Assembly: GCA_016177865.1 (NCBI GenBank) | Contig: JACOUJ010000403.1 | Coordinates: 1 to 7,077, forward strand | Length of the DNA stretch: 7,077 nt | Direction of reading: 5' to 3' | DNA from: Candidatus Rokuibacteriota bacterium | GTDB taxonomy: Bacteria > Methylomirabilota > Methylomirabilia > Rokubacteriales > JACOUJ01 | Shown: positions 1-5,309 of the stretch, one piece after another | Layout: each line of letters opens with the position of its first letter | Numbering within the stretch: the first letter of the stretch is position 1 | Translations under genes and position numbers: made by a program | The notes under the pieces: model-generated | The model's input: only the letters and a program-made list of their open reading frames with translations | Databases searched by the model: none | What the model was told of the DNA's origin: nothing

Positions 1-223
1 CGGGGGGTGTTCCAGCGAGCGCCTCATGGCGAGCCGTGTCGCCGTGCGCAGCGCAGGGCGGGGCGGAGCGCGCCAGCCCGGAAGCACTGACCTCCGGTCG
101 GGATCGACACATACCCCCTCAGGGGGATGGGGGGTCGCGTGGAGCCACGCACGAGCCAGCTACGGCGAACTAGGCGCAGCCATTGAAGCGAGCGGGGCCC
201 CCGGGCCAGGGCACGCAGCGCCG
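1..223. other. GC-rich 3' flank of the operon, no supported gene
   Basis: This stretch follows the stop codon of the last operon gene. I see no reading frame with a convincing start, ribosome-binding site or recognisable protein. Minus-strand ATGs at 112-110 and 27-25 open frames to the window edge. The first has a purine run directly against it (spacing too short) and the second has no Shine-Dalgarno. Read as minus-strand RNA, the region has several compact hairpins (described separately) but no U-tract, so a classical intrinsic terminator is not visible. No tRNA cloverleaf was recognised. It may be a 3' untranslated region plus the leader of the next gene, which would begin at or beyond the window edge. 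Confidence 0.5.
78..150 (-). other. Cluster of three small hairpins downstream of the operon
   Basis: On the minus strand three inverted repeats follow one another. At 150-137 GCGTG and CACGC enclose a four-base loop. At 126-114 CCCCC and GGGGG enclose TGA. At 97-78 CCGGAGG and CTTCCGG enclose a six-base loop, and one pair in that stem is a G-U wobble that is lost on the plus strand, so the minus-strand RNA folds better. None is followed by a run of T. They could be a 3' stabilising structure, a Rho-dependent or non-canonical terminator, or a leader structure of the next gene. In GC-rich DNA such repeats also arise by chance. Confidence 0.3.
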
Positions 224-1096
224 CTAGCGCAACAACTCGGACACTTTGACGAGACGAATCCCGCGCGCTTCCCATTTGGGAATCATCTCCTGAGTGAGAC
301 GCAGGGTCAAGGGGCGGCCATGGCCGACGGCGATGGCCGAGCCGCGGCGCTCGGCGAGGGACCCCGCGGCCTGGAGCTGGCGCCGCACCGTGGCCTCGTC
401 CAGTTCGGGGTCCAAGAAGATCTGGCGGCGAACAGTCGGGATCCCCATCTCCTGAGCCACACGCCACGCGACGCTCTGATTTGAGGTCAGACTATCCACG
501 AAGAAGAGCTTGCGCTCCTTCACTGGCGCGAGAATCCATCCCATCCGCTCACGGTCCTCGGTCATCCGCGAGCCCATATGCGTCGATACCCCGGTGACCG
601 GAAAACCCGCCAGGTGCTTCACCATCAGCGCGGTGATCTCCTCGGACGTCATGGCCATCGTGAGGGCCCCGGAACCTGGATCGACCTCGGGGTACTGATA
701 GGGCTCCAGAGGGAGATGGAGAATGACCTCCATCCCGGCCCGCGCGGCCTCTCCGGCGATCTTGGCGGAGAGCGGATGTTCGGGGAGGATCGCCACGGTG
801 AACGGGCGGTCCATCGCCTTCAGGGTTTCGAAGAGGTCTCTTCGCCCGCCGAGATCGTCAATGATGATGGCCAGGCGCGGCCCGACAGGCGCAATCGTCG
901 GGGCGGGGAGTGGCTTCGGAGCCGTGGCGACTTGAGGGAGGGAAGGCAAAGATTCCGGCCGTGGCGCGGCTCGCCGCGGCCAGAGCAGGGCAAAGATCGA
1001 TACCTCCCCTCGCCGGACCTGAAGCCGGTCAAGGAAAACGATCAGCGCCGAGAGGAGAAGGATGAGGAGAAGTAGGGCCTTCCCAAGCCGCCCCAC
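224..1096 (-). CDS. Divergent polysaccharide deacetylase family protein (YibQ/DUF610 type), membrane anchored
   Basis: This 290-residue protein belongs to the divergent polysaccharide deacetylase family, the group containing E. coli YibQ, which is encoded next to envC there. Residues 7-22 form a hydrophobic N-terminal anchor after a short basic stretch, and 42-72 are a proline-rich linker. The deacetylase-like barrel follows, with IIIDDLG at 77-83 (Asp80, Asp81), HLPLEP at 127-132, THMGS at 172-176 (His173), FFVDS at 198-202 and VGHGRP at 257-262. The domain should face the periplasm. The family resembles sugar N-/O-deacetylases, but the substrate is not established, so activity on peptidoglycan glycan is inference. 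The start is a GTG with a long purine run (AGAGGGAGGG) immediately upstream, 13 bases after the ctpA stop, so it should be co-expressed with ctpA. Length and motif order look complete. Confidence 0.9.
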   Translation of the reverse strand: MGRLGKALLLLILLLSALIVFLDRLQVRRGEVSIFALLWPRRAAPRPESLPSLPQVATAPKPLPAPTIAPVGPRLAIIIDDLGGRRDLFETLKAMDRPFTVAILPEHPLSAKIAGEAARAGMEVILHLPLEPYQYPEVDPGSGALTMAMTSEEITALMVKHLAGFPVTGVSTHMGSRMTEDRERMGWILAPVKERKLFFVDSLTSNQSVAWRVAQEMGIPTVRRQIFLDPELDEATVRRQLQAAGSLAERRGSAIAVGHGRPLTLRLTQEMIPKWEARGIRLVKVSELLR

Positions 1097-1109
1097 CCCT
1101 CCCTCTCAG

Positions 1110-2375
1110 CTACCGGGCCTGGGCTTCGGTGCGGCTCTTCTCGCGATTCTTCCCGAGAATCTGGGAGGCCTTCAGGATCTCGATGGCCCGTTGAAGCTGA
1201 ATGTCCTTCTTCAGCTCCTCCGCCTCGCTCTGCGGCTTGGGCAACTCTGCTGGCTGGGGCTCCGGCGCCTTGGCCGGCGGCTCGACCACGATGTCCGGCG
1301 TGATCCCTTTGTTATGGATCGTCCGACCCTTCGGGGTGAAATACATCGCCGTGGTCAGGCGAAGGCCCGACCCGTCGGAGAGCGGGATAATCGTCTGGAC
1401 CGATCCCTTCCCGTGGGTTGTGGTCCCGAGGACCACGCCGCGGCCCCAGTCCTGGATGGCTCCGGCCACAATCTCCGAGGCACTCGCGCTCCCCTTATCG
1501 ACGAGGACGACCATCGGGAAGCCGAGGCGCGGTCTCCGCGCATGAGCGGCCAAGCGCATATTTTGTTGCTTGACCCGTCCTTCGGTATAGACGACCAGCT
1601 TGCCATCCTCCAAAAATTTCTCGGCCACCTCCACGGAAGAGGTCAGGAGGCCTCCCGGGTTGCCTCGGAGATCGAGGATTAATCCCTGCAAGCCATTCTT
1701 CTCCAGCTTCTCCAGGGCCGACTCGACATCTTCGGCCGTCCGCTCCTGGAATTGCCGAATCCTGATCACCCCGATCCCCTTTTCCGCCTCCCGGGATCGC
1801 ACCGACTGGACCCGGACCACCTCCCGGACCAGGGTGACGTCTTTCGCCTCAGTCCACCCCTCCCGCCAGATGGAGATCGTGACCTTCGTGCCCGGCTTCC
1901 CACGCATCATCTTGACCGCCTGGAGGATATCCAACCCTTCGGTGGCGATCCCCTCAATCTTCACAATCCGGTCCCCGGTGACGATCCCGGCGCGATGGGC
2001 CGGCGTCCCCTCGATGGGCGCGATCACGGTAAGGAACTTCTTATCCGCGATGGTGATCTCAATCCCGAGACCCCCGAAGCTCCCTGAGGTATCGACCTGG
2101 AACTCCCGATAGCTCTCCTTATCCAAGAAGGAGCTGTGGGGGTCGAGCGAGTTCACCATCCCTCGGACCGCCCCCTGGAGGAGCTTGGGGGGCTCCATCT
2201 CCTCCACGTACTGGTTCTGGACGATGGAGAGAACCTCGGTGAAGAGCTTCAGATTCTCGTAGGTCGATGCGGTATCGACTCCCTTCGACGCGAGGCCTCC
2301 GCCCAGGCTCAAGGCGAGCAGGACGAGGAGGGAGGCAACGATGAGGGCTGTCTTAGTTTTCAGGAAGGGGAGCAT
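1110..2375 (-). CDS. ctpA: S41 family C-terminal processing peptidase (CtpA/CtpB/Prc type)
   Basis: This 421-residue carboxyl-terminal processing protease is expected to cut periplasmic proteins near their C-termini. Residues 10-28 are a signal peptide or membrane anchor. A PDZ domain covers about 98-185, with the GGLGIEI peptide-binding loop at 101-107, and the S41 protease core covers about 200-365. The sequence GSASASEI at 295-302 and HGKGSVQ at 321-327 supply the Ser298, Lys323 and Gln327 catalytic set. The Ser-to-Lys distance of 25 and Lys-to-Gln distance of 4 match CtpB and Tsp. A proline-rich then charged helical tail (366-421) is typical of the family. Relatives in other diderms degrade peptidoglycan hydrolases, often with a lipoprotein adaptor, and no adaptor is encoded here. 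The ATG start is preceded by GGAGG at 6 bases, and the gene begins 12 bases after the envC stop. Subtype (CtpA versus Prc) is less certain than the family; the length fits the shorter CtpA/CtpB class. Confidence 0.95.
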   Translation of the reverse strand: MLPFLKTKTALIVASLLVLLALSLGGGLASKGVDTASTYENLKLFTEVLSIVQNQYVEEMEPPKLLQGAVRGMVNSLDPHSSFLDKESYREFQVDTSGSFGGLGIEITIADKKFLTVIAPIEGTPAHRAGIVTGDRIVKIEGIATEGLDILQAVKMMRGKPGTKVTISIWREGWTEAKDVTLVREVVRVQSVRSREAEKGIGVIRIRQFQERTAEDVESALEKLEKNGLQGLILDLRGNPGGLLTSSVEVAEKFLEDGKLVVYTEGRVKQQNMRLAAHARRPRLGFPMVVLVDKGSASASEIVAGAIQDWGRGVVLGTTTHGKGSVQTIIPLSDGSGLRLTTAMYFTPKGRTIHNKGITPDIVVEPPAKAPEPQPAELPKPQSEAEELKKDIQLQRAIEILKASQILGKNREKSRTEAQAR

Positions 2376-2390
2376 GGAGGACCTCCGTTA
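2376..2390 (-). promoter_or_regulatory. Self-complementary ribosome-binding site of ctpA beside the envC stop
   Basis: In the mRNA direction the envC stop TAA (2390-2388) is followed after one base by GGAGGTCCTCC (2386-2376) and then directly by the ctpA ATG. GGAGG is a full Shine-Dalgarno, while CCTCC is its exact complement. GGAG can pair with CTCC around a GTC triloop. A ribosome ending at the envC stop would cover this segment, so closure and opening of the hairpin could link ctpA translation to envC translation. The sequence is direct observation; the regulatory role is inference, and a four-pair stem is weak. Confidence 0.45.
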
Positions 2391-3596
2391 GTTGTGAAGC
2401 CACCGCTGGGGATCTTCCGGGCGGCCCTGGGAGCGCACCTCAAAGTAGAGGCGCGGTCCGGCCAGGGACCCGGTCTCCCCAACTCGACCGATGATCTGAC
2501 CCTGACGCACGGATTCGCCCTCGCGGACCCGGAGCTCCGAGGCATGGGCATAGAGGGTGTAATAGCCGTGGCCATGGTCGAGAATAATCATGTTCCCGTA
2601 CCCCTTAAACCACCCGGTGTAGAGGACCGTTCCCGGGTAGACTGCCTTAAACTGTGTACCCTCAGGGGCCTCGATGTCAATCCCGTTGCGGAAGGTCCGG
2701 GTTCCAAACCGGGGGTGCACCTGCGGGCCATACGCCGAGACCACCTTTCCGTCGGTCGGCCATGGAAGCATTCCCCGGAGCGCGCCGAAGCCTTCTCCCG
2801 GCGCGGCAGACGGTTCCGGGGCCGGTCGGAGCCGGACGGTCTGCTTCGGTCCCGGGGGGGGCTTGGCGGCCCTCCTCTGGAGCTCCTGGACCAACGCCTC
2901 GAGCCGACGCGATGCCTTCACCAACTCCTCCACCATTCGCTCGTGGGTGGCGCGCTCTTCCCGGACCCGCGCCAGGAGCGACCGTCGCCGCTCCCCTTCC
3001 TGGTCGATGGCTCGTTGCTCCGTTTTCGCCTGGCCTCGCAGCGTCGTCACCTTCGCTCGCTCCCTCTCGAGAGAGACGTGGCGGTCTTGAAGCTCCCGAC
3101 CGACGCTCGCGTATGTCGCCAAGAGCCGCCGGTCACCCGAAGCCACGACCGCGAGAGTCCTGGTCCGAACCGCCATCTCGTGCAGGTCGGCTCCGGCGAG
3201 GAGGACGGGGATGGCTCCCTCGCTCCTGAGCTTGTAGAGGGTTCGAAGTCGTTGGGCGAGAAGTTCCTGTCGTCCCGAGGTCTTTTGCTCAAGCCTCTCT
3301 AGCTCCTCTTCGAGCCGGCGAACTTCAGCCGACGTCCGCCGGAGGGCCTCGGCGAGCTTCTTCCATTCGGCCCGCTTGGCCGTCAGGCGCCGCTCGATCC
3401 CCTCGAGTTCGGAGAGGAGCGACGCCTCTCGCTCCTTTGCCTCGCGAACCCGACCCCGCTCCTCGCGAATCTGTCCCCGAACCTTTCCGAGGGCCTTTTC
3501 CTGTACTCGGAGATCCGAAGTCCGCTGGGCGAGCGCATCGAGGGCCGGGACCAGCAGCAGCCACATCACCAAAACGGCCATGGGGCGAAGGCTCAC
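2388..3596 (-). CDS. envC: Murein hydrolase activator EnvC, degenerate LytM/M23 domain
   Basis: EnvC is a periplasmic coiled-coil protein that FtsEX recruits and controls, and it activates the cell-wall amidases that split the septum. I place the start at the GTG at 3596, giving 402 residues. This GTG overlaps the ftsX stop as GTGA, has AGAGGG eight bases upstream, and gives a proper signal peptide with Arg4 and cleavage after ALA (residue 23). The ATG at 3581 has no Shine-Dalgarno and leaves no positive charge before the hydrophobic core. Charged heptad-like helices cover about 28-125 and 165-243, a proline linker 246-266, and the LytM fold 277-402. The zinc site is incomplete: Asn304 replaces the first His of the HxxxD motif, though Asp307 remains, and RLY at 382-384 replaces the final HxH, though YAH at 349-351 remains. 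It is therefore expected to be an activator without peptidase activity. Length is close to the E. coli protein (419). Confidence 0.93.
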   Translation of the reverse strand: MSLRPMAVLVMWLLLVPALDALAQRTSDLRVQEKALGKVRGQIREERGRVREAKEREASLLSELEGIERRLTAKRAEWKKLAEALRRTSAEVRRLEEELERLEQKTSGRQELLAQRLRTLYKLRSEGAIPVLLAGADLHEMAVRTRTLAVVASGDRRLLATYASVGRELQDRHVSLERERAKVTTLRGQAKTEQRAIDQEGERRRSLLARVREERATHERMVEELVKASRRLEALVQELQRRAAKPPPGPKQTVRLRPAPEPSAAPGEGFGALRGMLPWPTDGKVVSAYGPQVHPRFGTRTFRNGIDIEAPEGTQFKAVYPGTVLYTGWFKGYGNMIILDHGHGYYTLYAHASELRVREGESVRQGQIIGRVGETGSLAGPRLYFEVRSQGRPEDPQRWLHN

Positions 3597-4477
3597 GGCC
3601 TCATCCCTCTGCCGACCGCGAGGAGACTCCCGAGCCCTCCAAGGACCGCGCCGCCCGCAAGCAACACCGCGCCGTCCAGCGGAGAGAGGAACGTGACCGG
3701 CTCGAGACCCAGCGTGAGCGCAAGGAGCGGAGCCAGGCGTGGGGCGAGGACGATTTCGGCAGCCGCCAAGCATCCAAGGGCAACGAGCGCGCCCACGATC
3801 CCTTGGATCATTCCCTGGAGGAGGAACGGGCCCCGGATCAGCCCTTCTCCCGCGCCAACGAGACGCATGACTTCCATCTCCCTCCGTCGAGCATGTGTCG
3901 CGAGCGTCGCGGATGTCGTCACCGTCAGGACTGCGGCCAGGGCCAGGAACCCCCCAATCCCGAGGCCCACGGCGCTCAGAACTCGCCGCCAGCGATCCAA
4001 CCGCTCGACCCACTCCGCCGTGTATTGCACCTCATCCACGCCGCGAAGCCGCCCCACTCGCCCCGCAAGCGCTTGGGTCTCTTCAGGCGTCGCTGCGTCA
4101 GCCGCGAGGCCGAGTTCGAGGGAGGCCGGCAGGGGGTTCGACGGGAGCGACCCCAAAAGCTCCCTTCGGTCAGCCAGATAGCCCCGGAGACGCTCAAGCG
4201 CTTCGGCCTTCGTCACGAGGCGGGCCTCCCGCACTTCAGGCCACCCACGGACGGTTTGAAGCAGAGATTGCGCATTGGCCTCATCGTCCAAGTAGGCCAC
4301 GATCCTCATCTCCCCTCGCCAATGGGCTTCCGCGTTCCCGAGCGTTCTGGCAAGCCAGAGGAAGAGTCCGACCGTCGTGAATGACAGCGCAGTGAGCAGG
4401 ATCGCCACGACGCTGATCCAGCCGCTCTGGCGGATGGTGAGGCCCGTCTCTCCGAGGAGAAACGAGACCCGGCTCAC
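3593..4477 (-). CDS. ftsX: Cell division protein FtsX, permease-like subunit of FtsEX
   Basis: This 294-residue inner-membrane protein pairs with FtsE and passes ATP-driven conformational change across the membrane to EnvC. Transmembrane segments are visible at about 22-44, 168-190, 218-240 and 268-288, the four-helix layout of FtsX. The large periplasmic loop is at about 45-165 and includes NPLPASLEL at 114-122, a region well conserved in the family. The cytoplasmic-side REMEVMRLVGA motif at 199-209 is also typical. The start is a GTG overlapping the ftsE stop in GTGA, with GGAGGGG four bases upstream, so translation is probably coupled to ftsE. Its own stop overlaps the envC GTG in the same way. 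I see no truncation. Confidence 0.95.
   Translation of the reverse strand: MSRVSFLLGETGLTIRQSGWISVVAILLTALSFTTVGLFLWLARTLGNAEAHWRGEMRIVAYLDDEANAQSLLQTVRGWPEVREARLVTKAEALERLRGYLADRRELLGSLPSNPLPASLELGLAADAATPEETQALAGRVGRLRGVDEVQYTAEWVERLDRWRRVLSAVGLGIGGFLALAAVLTVTTSATLATHARRREMEVMRLVGAGEGLIRGPFLLQGMIQGIVGALVALGCLAAAEIVLAPRLAPLLALTLGLEPVTFLSPLDGAVLLAGGAVLGGLGSLLAVGRGMRP
3596..3612 (-). promoter_or_regulatory. Shine-Dalgarno that decides the envC start
   Basis: Within the 3' end of ftsX, AGAGGG (minus strand) lies eight bases before the GTG at 3596-3594. It decides between this GTG and the ATG at 3581-3579, which has only a pyrimidine-rich upstream stretch. The GTG shares bases with the ftsX stop TGA (3595-3593). 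Confidence 0.6.
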
Positions 4478-5160
4478 ACGGCCCCTCCACTATCCTTCAC
4501 GACCCGCCCTGCCATGAGCTGGATCGTCCGCTGCCGCATCCGTGCCGCCAAACCCTGCTCGTGGGTGGCCACCACGACGGTGGTCCCCCGAGTATTGACG
4601 ACCTTGAAGAGCTCCATGATCTCTCCGGCGGACTCGTCGTCCAGGTCGCCGGTCGGCTCGTCCGCCAGGAGGAGAACTGGCTCCCGGACCAGGGCCCGGG
4701 CAATGGCGACCCGTTGCCGCTCACCGCCCGACAGGGCCCTCGGGTACGCTCCCTCCTTGGGCAAAAGCCCTACAGCCCGGAGGGCCTGCTGAGTCCGCCA
4801 CCGGACGTCGTCGCGAGCCGCGCCACGGACGCGGAGCACAAGGGCCACGTTGTCAAAGACGGTTCGGTCGGGGAGGAGTCTCCCGTCCTGAAAGATCACT
4901 CCAATCAGACGCCGGAGGCGCGTGATACTCCGCCGTCTGAGCCGGAGGAGATTTTTTCCCCCGACGCGAATCTCCCCTTCCGTCGGGACCTCCTCTCGAA
5001 CCAGGAGGCGCAGGAGGGTGCTCTTCCCGGCCCCGCTCGGGCCGACGACAAAGACGAACTCCGCCTTCTGAATCATGAATGTCACATCGTCGAGGGCCTG
5101 AACCCCCTCGGCGGAGACCGTTGATGCGTACACTTTCGAGACGTGCTCAAACTCGATCAT
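4474..5160 (-). CDS. ftsE: Cell division ATP-binding protein FtsE
   Basis: FtsE is the cytoplasmic ABC-type ATPase of the FtsEX complex, which sits at the septum and gates EnvC-dependent wall hydrolysis. The 228 residues contain all nucleotide-binding motifs: Walker A GPSGAGKST at 40-48, Q-loop Gln91, signature LSGGE at 143-147, Walker B LLLADEP at 163-169 with catalytic Glu168, and the switch His200. The segment FDNVALVLRV at 102-111 is characteristic of FtsE rather than of LolD or MacB ATPases, and the ftsX neighbour confirms it. The ATG at 5160-5158 gives the usual N-terminus (MIEFEHVSKVY). No Shine-Dalgarno precedes it. A -10 box lies only ten bases upstream, pointing to a near-leaderless message. 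Its last four bases overlap the ftsX start. Confidence 0.97.
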   Translation of the reverse strand: MIEFEHVSKVYASTVSAEGVQALDDVTFMIQKAEFVFVVGPSGAGKSTLLRLLVREEVPTEGEIRVGGKNLLRLRRRSITRLRRLIGVIFQDGRLLPDRTVFDNVALVLRVRGAARDDVRWRTQQALRAVGLLPKEGAYPRALSGGERQRVAIARALVREPVLLLADEPTGDLDDESAGEIMELFKVVNTRGTTVVVATHEQGLAARMRQRTIQLMAGRVVKDSGGAV

Positions 5161-5206
5161 TGACAGAAAAATTATAGGAGACGGGGCTCAACTCGTGCAA
5201 ATATTT
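5161..5206 (-). promoter_or_regulatory. Putative sigma-70-type promoter of the ftsE operon with very short leader
   Basis: On the minus strand a perfect TATAAT lies at 5176-5171. TTGCAC at 5200-5195 is a partial -35 match (first three bases) with an 18-base spacer, and the AT-rich block TTAAATATTT, which overlaps it from upstream, could act as an UP element. The best-placed start point is the G at 5164, leaving a leader of about four bases before the ATG at 5160; a start on the A of the ATG itself is also possible. The local sequence is clearly AT-richer (about 42% GC over 5161-5220) than the flanking genes. A perfect -10 in such GC-rich DNA is notable, but the weak -35 keeps this provisional. 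Confidence 0.6.
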
Positions 5207-5210
5207 AACA

Positions 5211-5307
5211 AGCCATCAGCGATCAGCTTTTGGCCATCAGCTTCGAAAATATGGTGACCGGCGGCGCTGGATTGTTCCTGCTGACCGCTGGATGCTGAGA
5301 GCTATGG
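5211..5307. repeat. Inverted array of 7-base units (AGCNNTC / GCTGNNN)
   Basis: On the plus strand, 5211-5245 is five consecutive 7-base units beginning AGC or GGC (for example AGCCATC, AGCGATC, GGCCATC). 5280-5307 is four units beginning GCT (GCTGACC, GCTGGAT, GCTGAGA, GCTATGG). The arms are imperfect reverse complements in the same 7-base register. GCCAT at 5212-5216 pairs with ATGGC at 5304-5308, and AGC/GCT triplets pair at each unit, leaving a 34-38 base centre. The array starts three bases after the AsmA stop codon and ends just before the ftsE promoter. It resembles short intergenic heptamer repeats scattered in some bacterial genomes; whether it is dispersed here cannot be seen from one copy. 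Confidence 0.6.
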
Positions 5308-5309
5308 CC

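Noticed and set aside
1..27. ATG at 27-25 (minus strand) as the start of a next gene
   Set aside because: Only nine codons are visible and there is no Shine-Dalgarno, so it cannot be supported from this window.
186..210. GC-rich palindromic stretch after the deacetylase stop as an intrinsic terminator
   Set aside because: The possible stem is only four pairs (GGCC/GGCC around CGGG) and no T-run follows on the minus strand.
24..467. Minus-strand frame overlapping the deacetylase 3' end and the flank
   Set aside because: It overlaps the conserved C-terminal part of the deacetylase in another phase and shows no recognisable protein features.
2136..3302. Long plus-strand reading frame (388 codons) antisense to ctpA and envC
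   Set aside because: It runs opposite two genes with clear domains and catalytic motifs. Its translation is low-complexity, with no recognisable fold and no ribosome-binding site. GC-rich third positions produce such mirrors.
3597..4013. Extension of the envC frame upstream through ftsX
   Set aside because: The frame stays open but lies inside ftsX in another phase, encodes Arg/Gly-rich nonsense, and would bury the signal peptide. The GTG at 3596 has the ribosome-binding site.
3437..4384. Plus-strand reading frame (315 codons) antisense to ftsX and envC
   Set aside because: The composition is rich in Arg, Pro and Glu, with no domain signal, and it is fully explained by the reverse of ftsX codons.
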